A stretch of 58,412 nt of DNA, from NCBI RefSeq assembly GCF_015207455.1, contig NZ_JADEWV010000009.1, positions 1 to 58,412 on the forward strand, written 5' to 3'. Shown piece after piece: positions 51,696 through 58,412 of this stretch. The stretch is from Microcoleus sp. LEGE 07076. GTDB taxonomy: Bacteria > Cyanobacteriota > Cyanobacteriia > Cyanobacteriales > Microcoleaceae. Each line of letters begins with the position of its first letter. Positions within the stretch are counted from its first letter, which is position 1. Made by a program: the position numbers and the translations under genes. The notes below the pieces were generated by a model. That model was not told the origin of the DNA. It did no database searches and saw nothing but the letters and a program-made list of their open reading frames with translations.

Positions 51696-52355
51696 TTGGA
51701 TGAATTTTTCGTGGCAGCTAACATTCCTGATTGTGCTCCTCAACTGCAACGCCTGATGCAGCAAGCCGGGTTTTCGAGCGATCGAGAACTCAGCCAAAAA
51801 GCAGGAGTTCCCGAACTTCAGCTCAGCCGGCTGCGTCGCGGCTTAGCTTTGAAAACCCGAGCCGACATCCTGCTCAAAATTAGTCAAGCTTTGGAAATTT
51901 CCTTAAATGAACTGCTCGCCACCTTGGCACCGGACTTTGTAGAGTTAGAACCTGCCGCACCGAGTGCCCTAGAACAAGAATATCAGCGCCTGCAAGCTAC
52001 GATCGAACAGCAGCGAGCATCTTTGATCCAGGAATTTCAGCTCGCTAGCGTGCAAATTTTAGAATCTTGGATGTTGCAGTGGCCGACTGCTGCGAACAAA
52101 GCTCAAGAAAATCACAACTTGCGGGCCCAGAAACTGCTGCCGCTGTTGCGGCCGGTCGAGCAGTTATTGGAGCATTGGGGAATAGAGTCGATCGCCCCAG
52201 TCGGAGCCTCGCTTCCCTACAACCCGCAACAGCACCAGCTCATCGAAGGAACGGCCGAACCCGGAGAACCCGTCAAAGTCCGCTACACAGGCTACATACA
52301 AGGCGAGAAGCTCCTCTACCGCGCCAAAGTTAGCTTGGTTCGGTCGATCGCGTAA
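51696..52355 (+). CDS. HTH protein with GrpE-like coiled-coil C-terminus
   Basis: About 219 residues from TTG 51696 (LDEFFVAANIPDCAPQ). The N-terminal Cro/C1-type HTH spans about 12-70 (FSSDRELSQKAGVPELQLSR, then KTRADILLKISQALEISLNE). A coiled coil (about 95-140, LEQEYQRLQATIEQQRASLI) follows, then a beta-rich end (PLLRPVEQLLEHWGIESIAP, EGTAEPGEPVKVRYTGYIQG). The last part is like the GrpE nucleotide-exchange head, a combination known from several cyanobacterial proteins annotated GrpE-like. GTG 51711 is an alternative start. It may be a thermosensitive regulator or chaperone cofactor. Confidence 0.72.
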   Translation: MDEFFVAANIPDCAPQLQRLMQQAGFSSDRELSQKAGVPELQLSRLRRGLALKTRADILLKISQALEISLNELLATLAPDFVELEPAAPSALEQEYQRLQATIEQQRASLIQEFQLASVQILESWMLQWPTAANKAQENHNLRAQKLLPLLRPVEQLLEHWGIESIAPVGASLPYNPQQHQLIEGTAEPGEPVKVRYTGYIQGEKLLYRAKVSLVRSIA

Positions 52356-52560
52356 GGCATTCGGTACAACAAAAATTTTCCAGTTCAAAAATAACTCGCC
52401 CCCTGTGCGCCGATATTCTGATCGCCATCTCTGGCACTCAAAACCCTTGGGGCGCTGCGGGGTTCTGGCGCTTTCCTCCTCTGTTATTTGGATCTGAGTC
52501 CATCTCGCAGCTATACTAACCCTAGTCTGGCTACAAATTCTGACATTCCCACCGCAAAAT

Positions 52561-52887
52561 ATGAGTCCTGTAGTTAAAATTATTCAGCCCTCTGGCATTT
52601 TAGACGGCACCAAGGCAAGTCAATTCCGCCTAGAGATTAGTGACCTAGTGGAAGCGGGAGCCGATGTGGTATTGATCGACTTCCAAGATGTGACATTTAT
52701 GGATAGTTCTGGTTTGGGCGCTTTAGTCTTGGCGCTCAAAACAGTCCGGGCCGCTGGAAGTCAATTAGTTGTCTGTTCTATCAACGAGCAAATCCGCATC
52801 TTATTTGAACTCACCAGCATGGATCGAGTTTTCGAGATATTTTCCACCCGCGATGCTTTTAATAGCAAAATTCTCTCAACTAACTAA
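52561..52887 (+). CDS. STAS domain anti-sigma factor antagonist (RsbV/SpoIIAA-like)
   Basis: A 108-residue STAS protein. The phosphorylatable Ser is in VTFMDSSGLGALVLAL (Ser49-Ser50), and the beta-strand VVKIIQPSGILDGTKAS is typical. In the partner-switching pathway the unphosphorylated form binds the anti-sigma kinase; a PP2C phosphatase (the next gene, opposite strand) dephosphorylates it and the kinase (1.7 kb downstream) phosphorylates it. The ATG at 52561 comes after a 200-bp leader. Both partners being nearby supports a dedicated module. Confidence 0.92.
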   Translation: MSPVVKIIQPSGILDGTKASQFRLEISDLVEAGADVVLIDFQDVTFMDSSGLGALVLALKTVRAAGSQLVVCSINEQIRILFELTSMDRVFEIFSTRDAFNSKILSTN

Positions 52888-52943
52888 ATCCAGTGGCTGC
52901 TGTATTCTTGCTATTTGGTCGCAGATGTGCTGCCATAACTCAG

Positions 52944-54080
52944 CTAGCCAAAGTTTACCTTGAGTAAAGACCAATCATCATCAAAAACTGCTTTGGCGTT
53001 CAACTTTTGAGTGTATTTCAAAACTTGCTCTAACTGGTCGGCACTTGCATCGTTGTAAGCTGCTAGCAGGTCGATGAAAGGGTCAAGCCCCCAGATATTG
53101 CCGTCAGGTTGATGGATCTCGTATACCCCGTCGCTAAAGATGTAGAGAGTGCTCAAATCCTCGACATCGCAGCAATTATCGACATATGGGGCGTCGGGGA
53201 ACATCCCGACCGGCATTCCGGGGGTTTTTAATCGCTGGATTTTAGCAGGGCTCGCGGGCGACTGCGAAATCAACACGGCCGGGGGATGACCCGCGCTGGC
53301 GTACAGGAGCTGGCGAGAAATGCGGTTGTAAACGCCGTACCAGATGGTGAAATACTTGTCATTTTGGTAGCTCATCTGGAAGGTGGTGTTGAGGGCGCGC
53401 AAAACGTCGCTGGGTTTGTAGTAGTCAATGTTGGGCAGCGCCCGCGATCGCAGCAAATTCAGCACGGCGACAGAAGGCAGCGCCGCCCGCAAACCGTGAC
53501 CGGCTACGTCGAGCAAGTAAATCGCCAAATAATCGGCATCCAGCCAGTTGTAGTCGAAGCAATCTCCCCCCAACTGCCGGGAGGGAATGAATTTTGCTTC
53601 GATGCTGACAGGTTCCGTCATCGGATCTGGCAGCAGCGATTGCACGTACTCGGCTGCCTCGGCTAACTCGGCTTCCAGGTTTTGCATCGCAATTTTCAAG
53701 TCTCGGCCGAGTTGGTGCAGCCGCAATCCGGCGCGTACTCTCGCCTGCAACTCGTTGAGTTCGATCGGCTTGGAGATAAAATCGTCGGCACCTGCGTCGA
53801 GCCCTTTGACTCGATCGGAGATCGAACCCAAAGAAGTCAACAAAAAGAATTGTGTAGTTGACAGATTCGGATCTGCCTTAACTCGACGGCAGACATCTAT
53901 ACCCGTCAATCGCGGCATGATCCAATCGCAGATGATCAAGGCCGGACGCAATTTTTGCGCCTGGGCTACACCGTCTTCGCCATTACTTGCTACTGTCACT
54001 TCGTAACCCTGTTTTTTGAGGGTTCTCCTCAGCAGTTCTTGAACAGCAGTATCATCGTCAATAACCAGAATTTGAAACAT
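52944..54080 (-). CDS. Response regulator with PP2C (SpoIIE/RsbU) phosphatase domain
   Basis: A 378-residue protein. The N-terminal receiver (1-120) has Asp8-Asp10, phosphoacceptor Asp52 in IICDWIMPRLTG and Lys104 in FISKPIELNE. A linker coiled coil (about 122-155) follows, then a PP2C/SpoIIE phosphatase (about 160-375) with LGGDCFDY, LLDVAGHGLRAALPS, YASAGHPPAVL and IFSDGVYE, which holds the metal-binding aspartates. Phosphorylation of the receiver by a kinase elsewhere should activate dephosphorylation of the STAS protein. The start is ATG 54080; GTG 54086 adds two residues. Convergent with the STAS gene. Confidence 0.93.
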   Translation of the reverse strand: MFQILVIDDDTAVQELLRRTLKKQGYEVTVASNGEDGVAQAQKLRPALIICDWIMPRLTGIDVCRRVKADPNLSTTQFFLLTSLGSISDRVKGLDAGADDFISKPIELNELQARVRAGLRLHQLGRDLKIAMQNLEAELAEAAEYVQSLLPDPMTEPVSIEAKFIPSRQLGGDCFDYNWLDADYLAIYLLDVAGHGLRAALPSVAVLNLLRSRALPNIDYYKPSDVLRALNTTFQMSYQNDKYFTIWYGVYNRISRQLLYASAGHPPAVLISQSPASPAKIQRLKTPGMPVGMFPDAPYVDNCCDVEDLSTLYIFSDGVYEIHQPDGNIWGLDPFIDLLAAYNDASADQLEQVLKYTQKLNAKAVFDDDWSLLKVNFG

Positions 54081-54613
54081 GGGCACTCAGGTACTACAAG
54101 TCTTTCAAGGTCTGGGGGTCATTAAAAATATATCCTGTCAGCGCGATTGTCTGAGATTGAGTATAGTCTAATAACTTCGCTTTCCAGGTAAATGCTTTTG
54201 CCTGCCAGCCATCGAGTTCGATTTACCTTTAAATTTGAGCCAAATTTTGGCGAAGTCGAACTCACCCAGTTTATACTCAGAATATAAACTTTTATGGACT
54301 TTTTTGGACTGCTGGCGCGAATTGACATCCGGGCTGCAGTTCTGGTATCATAAACAGCTAATTACTCGATTTGATATTTATTTTTCTAGCAGCAAAAGCT
54401 AGTATAATCTAACTCGGATTTAAGTTTGCCTGGTTTAACATAGCAAAAAGGTCGATCGAGAACCCGGAAAATGACGCGGCTGGTAGAATAACTGGCACGG
54501 GCGATGTTGGCCCTAGCAGTTGCCCGCCTTGTGATCAAAAAATGAAAAACGTAAAGTAGAGGCAAAACAATATTTGCCTATATTTTATGGAACTATAATT
54601 TCAGTGGCAGAGC
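54081..54613. other. Spacer between divergent PP2C and anti-sigma kinase genes
   Basis: About 530 bp, with an AT-rich left half. It has the promoters of the two divergent signalling genes. I see a GC-rich stretch (GGCACGGGCGATGTTGGCCC near 54495-54514) but no convincing gene or RNA; a 68-codon frame at 54122-54328 is not supported. Confidence 0.45.
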
Positions 54614-55123
54614 GTGATTGAATTAAAAGGTTCCAAAAAGTTGCAAGTCCTAAAGAAAGCGACTCTTCAAGTCAATACTGGTCTGAGTGGTTTAGAAAGA
54701 GTTTTGTCGTGGTTTGGACAATTGTACGACCCGCGAATTCCCACAAGTGTGTGGATACGCTGTCAGTTGGCTTTGGCTGAGGGCTTTACAAATGCGGTGC
54801 GTCATGCCCACGAGGGTAAACCAGCGAATTTGCCGATTGACATTGAGGTGGCAGTGTGCACTGAATGTTTAGAGATCAATATTTGGGATTCGGGCGCTGC
54901 GTTTGATTTAGAGCAAAAAATTAAAGATATGTCGGAAAAAAAAGCTCGCGAAGCTGGGGGCGGGTGGGGCCTAAAGTTGATGAAAGACATCTCAGACAGT
55001 CTCAGTTACAGCAGAACGCCTGATGGACGCAACTGTCTGTCGATCGTCAAAAATTATACCCCGCTCTCGCAGACGGACGATGAAAATGATATTTTGCAAT
55101 TACCAGAGGAACTTTCTGGTTGA
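54614..55123 (+). CDS. Anti-sigma serine kinase (RsbW-like HATPase)
   Basis: A 169-residue GHKL ATPase of the RsbW/SpoIIAB group. The N box is LALAEGFTNAVRHAHEG (Glu, Asn and His for Mg-ATP), G1 is NIWDSGAAFD, and G2 is GGGWGLKLMKDISD near 117-130. It should phosphorylate the STAS protein and bind either a sigma-like factor or another target. In cyanobacteria such kinases often work without a cognate sigma factor. The start is GTG 54614; no ATG is in frame near it. DUF1350 follows convergently 16 bp later. Confidence 0.88.
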   Translation: MIELKGSKKLQVLKKATLQVNTGLSGLERVLSWFGQLYDPRIPTSVWIRCQLALAEGFTNAVRHAHEGKPANLPIDIEVAVCTECLEINIWDSGAAFDLEQKIKDMSEKKAREAGGGWGLKLMKDISDSLSYSRTPDGRNCLSIVKNYTPLSQTDDENDILQLPEELSG

Positions 55124-55139
55124 CGAACAACCGCAGCTT

Positions 55140-55916
55140 TTAAACGCGAGAGAGTGGGTTTAGCCACAGCAAAATTGTCCGTTTTAATTGATTTAATTCT
55201 CGATACACTTCTTGTTTTACCCATTGTCCGATCGCGTCGAAGGGAGTAAAAATTTGACCCACAGGCCAGCTAACATCTTGACCCAAGGGCGTTTGATGGT
55301 TCCCCGTCAGGGTTTGAACTGTAATCATATCGCGAAATCTGGGTTTGAGCAAATCGGTCAACAGTAGGGTTTGGTCGATGTTGTCGCCGTTAAATTTGAC
55401 TAAAAGATTGCGCCGGATTTGATAGCTATCTTGGACGAGGCGATTGGTGTCTTGCGGGGAAGGGGTAAACTCTACTTTAAAGACGGGGGAAATTTGCTCG
55501 ACGATCGGGATGGCTTCGGAGGCTGCATAATTGTTGAAAGAGATCAGAATATTGCCTGCTCTTTCGACGTCAAACACGGAACCGATGAGGAGGTGGAGTT
55601 TGCATCCCATGCTGTGTCCCATCCCGTAGACGGGGAGATAGGAAGATTTGAGCAATTTAGTGGCGCGCAGGCGATCGATCGCATTTTCAAATTTGTTGAG
55701 GACATCGCGGGCGATCGCAATATGATCCAAAGTATTGACAAACGGTGTTGCTACTACAACATATCCTTGATTCGCCAAAGCCTCTAACAGCCAGCGATAG
55801 GTTAGTTGCGGCGCACTTGCGACAAATGCACCGCCGAGAAAATGTACGATCGCGATCGGTTTAGAGGGAATTAATACCCAGTTGCCAGAAACTTCTTGCC
55901 AGTCCATAAATTTCAT
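55140..55916 (-). CDS. DUF1350 alpha/beta-hydrolase-like protein
   Basis: About 258 residues from ATG 55916 (MKFMDWQEVSGNW). The order GGAFVASAPQLTYRWLLEAL (oxyanion-type loop), VVVATPFVNTLDHIAIARDV and PVYGMGHSMGCKLHLLI (GHSMG nucleophile-elbow-like motif) is that of the DUF1350 family shared by cyanobacteria and plastids. Whether the Ser acts as a nucleophile is not known. In-frame starts at 55925 (TTG) and 55907 (ATG) are alternatives. Convergent with the RsbW-like gene. Confidence 0.88.
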   Translation of the reverse strand: MKFMDWQEVSGNWVLIPSKPIAIVHFLGGAFVASAPQLTYRWLLEALANQGYVVVATPFVNTLDHIAIARDVLNKFENAIDRLRATKLLKSSYLPVYGMGHSMGCKLHLLIGSVFDVERAGNILISFNNYAASEAIPIVEQISPVFKVEFTPSPQDTNRLVQDSYQIRRNLLVKFNGDNIDQTLLLTDLLKPRFRDMITVQTLTGNHQTPLGQDVSWPVGQIFTPFDAIGQWVKQEVYRELNQLKRTILLWLNPLSRV

Positions 55917-56232
55917 CAAGTTCAAAGTAAAAAGGCGATCGTCCTCGGAAAAGTAAAAACTATAAAACAGAATTTTTTCTAAATTTTTGGTTTTACTTTC
56001 TGCCTAAAAAAGAGGTTTGATACCTGTTTTTTCTTTCAAAAAACTTTGCTTTTTACTCAAGCAATTATTTAGTGTAACTGTTTTGGCAGCAAATAGCACA
56101 GTGGGCTGCTGCTACGATCGCCCTGTATGGGATTGAAGGCTGTCTCCTTTAGTTCGATCGACAAGCTGCAACGGGACTCGATCGAGATCAGCTAACTTCT
56201 CAACTGCGACCTGCATACAAATACAATATCCT
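55917..56232. other. Spacer between DUF1350 and glycosyltransferase genes
   Basis: About 315 bp, AT-rich, between two leftward genes. It has no repeat or RNA that I can support; the DUF1350 promoter presumably lies near 55940-56000. Confidence 0.4.
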
Positions 56233-57267
56233 CTAGGAACTCCGGTCGATTTCAGACGGTCGCTGGGGGTTTAATTCTGCCGAATGACCGATGTCTTCTA
56301 CAGTTTTCTGACTCAACTGCTCGCGATCCCTCATCCATTTCCATTTGTTCGCAGCAGCGATGGGGGAAAGCACAGCAGTACCGATACCGTAAATCAGAGT
56401 CGGCAAAATCTCCCGATTTAATAAGCTTTCTCCCACCTTTCTCATGTAGTGCAGTGCCAAAACTTGTCGGAATTTGTTAAGCCTTTTCAAAAGCGACAAA
56501 TTTTTCAAGAATACTTGTTCGTACTCGTTGAGCGATAACTCTTGTTCTCCCCGCAAGCGCCGCAGTTGGTTTTCCTTGACACAATCAGCGGCTATCCGCT
56601 TTTTCAACCAGTGTTTGTCTGTGAGAGAGTTGCCTCTAATTCGATAATTTCCCAAAGGTGCTGTCGTAGCTAGCAAGCCGTATTTTTGAGCAATTTTGGT
56701 AAATAACTCTGTATCTTCTCCTACTTCCCAATCTTCTGCAAAGCCGCCTTCTTGGACTAGAATAGAGCGATCGACTACAACAGAAGACGGGAAAACCCAA
56801 GGACTTTCGCCTGTCTCCTTAATCGCCTGCATTTCTGCTTTAGTTGTAGGATAGGTAGGAATATAGCTCAACTTTTTGCCGCGCTTGTCTAAATACCGCA
56901 AAGCGTGAGCCACAGCTTTGACTTCGGGATTGTCTTCGAGCATTTTCAAGCAAACTTCCAGCTTGTTGGGTTCCCAGGTATCGTCGCTGTCTAGAAACGC
57001 TACATACTTGCTCGTTGCCCGATGTATCATTAAATTTCTCGACTTAGAAACCCCGTAATTTTCGGAATTTTGGAAAAATTTAATTCTCGAATCTTGTTCT
57101 GCCAGTTGAGCACCAATTTTTGCAGTAGTGTCAGTAGAGCAGTCATCAACAATTAAGATTTCTAGATGCTTGTGAGTACCGTTGACTGCGGAAGCAACTG
57201 TTTGGATCAGTGTGTCGGCTGAATTGAACGCAGGAATGATTACACTGACTTTTTCGCTGTTGTTCAT
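56233..57267 (-). CDS. Family 2 glycosyltransferase
   Basis: A 344-residue GT-A glycosyltransferase. Nucleotide-sugar binding is seen in VSVIIPAFNSADTLIQTVAS and LEILIVDDCSTDTT, the metal-binding acidic motif in AFLDSDDTWEP, and the acceptor site in the GEDTELFTKIAQKYG segment. About 70 C-terminal residues (LLKRLNKFRQVLALHYMRKV) are amphipathic. It probably adds a sugar to a cell-surface polysaccharide; the acceptor is unknown. ATG 57267 is chosen; the frame extends 14 codons upstream. No other sugar gene is adjacent. Confidence 0.9.
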   Translation of the reverse strand: MNNSEKVSVIIPAFNSADTLIQTVASAVNGTHKHLEILIVDDCSTDTTAKIGAQLAEQDSRIKFFQNSENYGVSKSRNLMIHRATSKYVAFLDSDDTWEPNKLEVCLKMLEDNPEVKAVAHALRYLDKRGKKLSYIPTYPTTKAEMQAIKETGESPWVFPSSVVVDRSILVQEGGFAEDWEVGEDTELFTKIAQKYGLLATTAPLGNYRIRGNSLTDKHWLKKRIAADCVKENQLRRLRGEQELSLNEYEQVFLKNLSLLKRLNKFRQVLALHYMRKVGESLLNREILPTLIYGIGTAVLSPIAAANKWKWMRDREQLSQKTVEDIGHSAELNPQRPSEIDRSS

Positions 57268-58041
57268 AAATTGAATTAGCTGTGGTTTGGTAGTTGTTAG
57301 CCAAAGCATGGTCTTCGCTACTTATGAACAAACCCTGCCCGAAAATATTTAGAAAGTAAGGGTTTTCTGCAGAAGCTGCAAATTGCCGAATTTGCAACTC
57401 ACCGAGTGGAGATGAGTGCGTTTTCGCCGGTTTTGTTTGAGATGTTAAGTTCCCAGTCTGACTGCTGTTATTGCTTCATCGTTCCTGTTTTTTTCCACCG
57501 CCTCCCGTTTAGGCACGCACATATCTAAATAGGATGCTGTTTTTGTCAGATGGTATTGTGTACGCACAATTAAACGCAGGGTTGATAGACAATTATACAG
57601 TGTTGTTAATCTTTTTATCCAAAATTCATCCAGTTAACTTTTTGTATCAAACTCCTGGTCTTGGGTGGAAGAGAAAACGACAAATTTGGGTAGGGAATTG
57701 GGGATAGTTTGGATTAATGCGTTGTTTGGCGCGAATTGCATAAGTAAGTCGGTGGGCCAAAACACAACTATGTTAACAAAGATAAATGAGACTAAAAGTC
57801 TCATCCCTCTTGCATTCTGTCTCCTGACTCCTGCCTCATCCCATTTACGCCTTTCTACTTAGCTCCGTATTGAAAAGTTGCACGGGGCTTAGCTATAGCA
57901 GTTCTGAGTTAGGTGTGAGGTATGCCCGGAGCGGGCACCTCATCTTTTGGAGAAATGCTATATTTGAATAAATAAATCTATGCCTTGAGGAGGATGTGAT
58001 TGATTTTTTACTATTATAAAAAATACCGAATTTGATAAAAA
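57268..58041. other. Long spacer before ggt
   Basis: About 770 bp without a supported gene. It contains AT-rich stretches at 57530-57660 and 57950-58040 and an imperfect palindrome GAGGTATGCCCGGAGCGGGC / ACCTC at 57917-57941. Several frames of 60-82 codons are not convincing. Confidence 0.45.
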
Positions 58042-58412
58042 ATGTTTTCAAAGTTAAAGTGTCAAGTGCGAATTTATACTTGTTTGCTAACAGCCATGCT
58101 ATTTGGTTGCCAGCAGCAATTGCAGCCCAAGTTGCAGCCACAGCGCAGCGCGCAGGGTATGGCTGTTTCGGCTCACCCCCTGGCGAGCGGTGCGGGGCTT
58201 GGGGTTCTGCAACAGGGAGGCAATGCGGTGGATGCGGCCGCTGCTATGGCTTTGGCGATTTCGGTGGTGGAACCTTTTTCGGCGGGTATCGGGGGCGGGG
58301 GTTTTTTGCTGCTGCGACGGGCGGAAACGGGGACTGTGCAAGCGCTGGATTTTCGGGAACGAGCTCCGAAACGAGCAACGCGCGATATGTACCTGGACAA
58401 GCAAGGCAAGGT
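58042..58412 (+). CDS. ggt: Gamma-glutamyltransferase, N-terminal part (cut by window end)
   Basis: The first 123 codons from ATG 58042. A lipoprotein-like signal (TCLLTAMLFGC, lipobox Cys23) is followed by the GGT start: AVSAHPLASGAGLGVLQQGG, NAVDAAAAMALAISVVEPFS and GIGGGGFLLL, then LDFRERAPKRATRDMY. The enzyme cleaves gamma-glutamyl bonds of glutathione and related peptides in the periplasm. The catalytic Thr and the rest lie beyond the window. Confidence 0.93.
   Translation, partial: MFSKLKCQVRIYTCLLTAMLFGCQQQLQPKLQPQRSAQGMAVSAHPLASGAGLGVLQQGGNAVDAAAAMALAISVVEPFSAGIGGGGFLLLRRAETGTVQALDFRERAPKRATRDMYLDKQGK

Noticed and set aside
58099-58409. 78- and 101-codon frames antisense to ggt
   Set aside because: The rightward frame is a clear gamma-glutamyltransferase, so these are shadows.

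Overview
The window looks like a chromosomal segment of a filamentous, non-marine cyanobacterium of the Oscillatoriales (Microcoleus/Oscillatoria/Phormidium type). The reasons are two phycobilisome core genes (apcF, apcD), a glnA gene with a textbook NtcA-activated promoter, a very high density of the HIP1 palindrome GCGATCGC, short heptameric tandem repeats between genes, and several cyanobacteria-typical families (DUF697 GTPases, DUF1350, ABA4-like, YbjN, pentapeptide and LRR proteins). The genus is inferred from style, not from a search.

Layout. 1-8.4 kb: folD, a methyltransferase, a GNAT acetylase, a LysR regulator, crtE with a PAP2-like membrane protein, a YbjN protein, a ferritin-like di-iron protein and small unknowns. 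8.5-11 kb: glnA and apcF, divergent. 11.7-19.6 kb: a TlyA-type RNA methyltransferase, a membrane protein, a translationally coupled GTPase/PD-(D/E)XK pair plus a second paralogous GTPase, pfkA and small conserved genes. 19.8-25.2 kb: FkbM methyltransferase, PstS-like binding protein, YgfZ-like protein, tRNA-Val(UAC), DUF2227 and mazG. 25.3-30 kb: an HTH regulator, apcD, a probable tnpB fossil, rlmD, a decayed parDE module and a small HTH protein. 30-36 kb: an accessory-looking stretch with a 668-residue surface-type fusion protein, an RTX protein, a DUF433/DUF5615 pair and an SPFH-FHA fusion. 36-45.7 kb: YkvA, lpxD, a CPBP protease, a pentapeptide protein, a 561-residue unknown, a CrtISO-like oxidoreductase, a 31-residue membrane peptide, an LRR protein and an ABA4-like protein. 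46-58.4 kb: a giant GAF protein, pyrD, sulfiredoxin, a frameshifted dps, an HTH/GrpE-like protein, an RsbV/RsbU/RsbW-like set, DUF1350, a glycosyltransferase and the start of a gamma-glutamyltransferase.

Most genes stand alone or in pairs, as is usual in such genomes. Units that clearly belong together are crtE with the PAP2-like gene, the ATGA-overlapping pairs at 7.55 kb and 14.11 kb, DUF2227-mazG, the DUF433/DUF5615 pair, and the STAS/PP2C/anti-sigma kinase set at 52.5-55.1 kb. Several loci are broken: parD and parE each carry an in-frame stop (parE also a frameshift), dps has a one-base frameshift, and only the tail of tnpB remains. Intergenic DNA is rich in tandem duplications (periods of 119, 122, 159 and 178 bp), palindromes and heptamer repeats. 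No CRISPR array, rRNA operon, prophage or intact transposon was seen.
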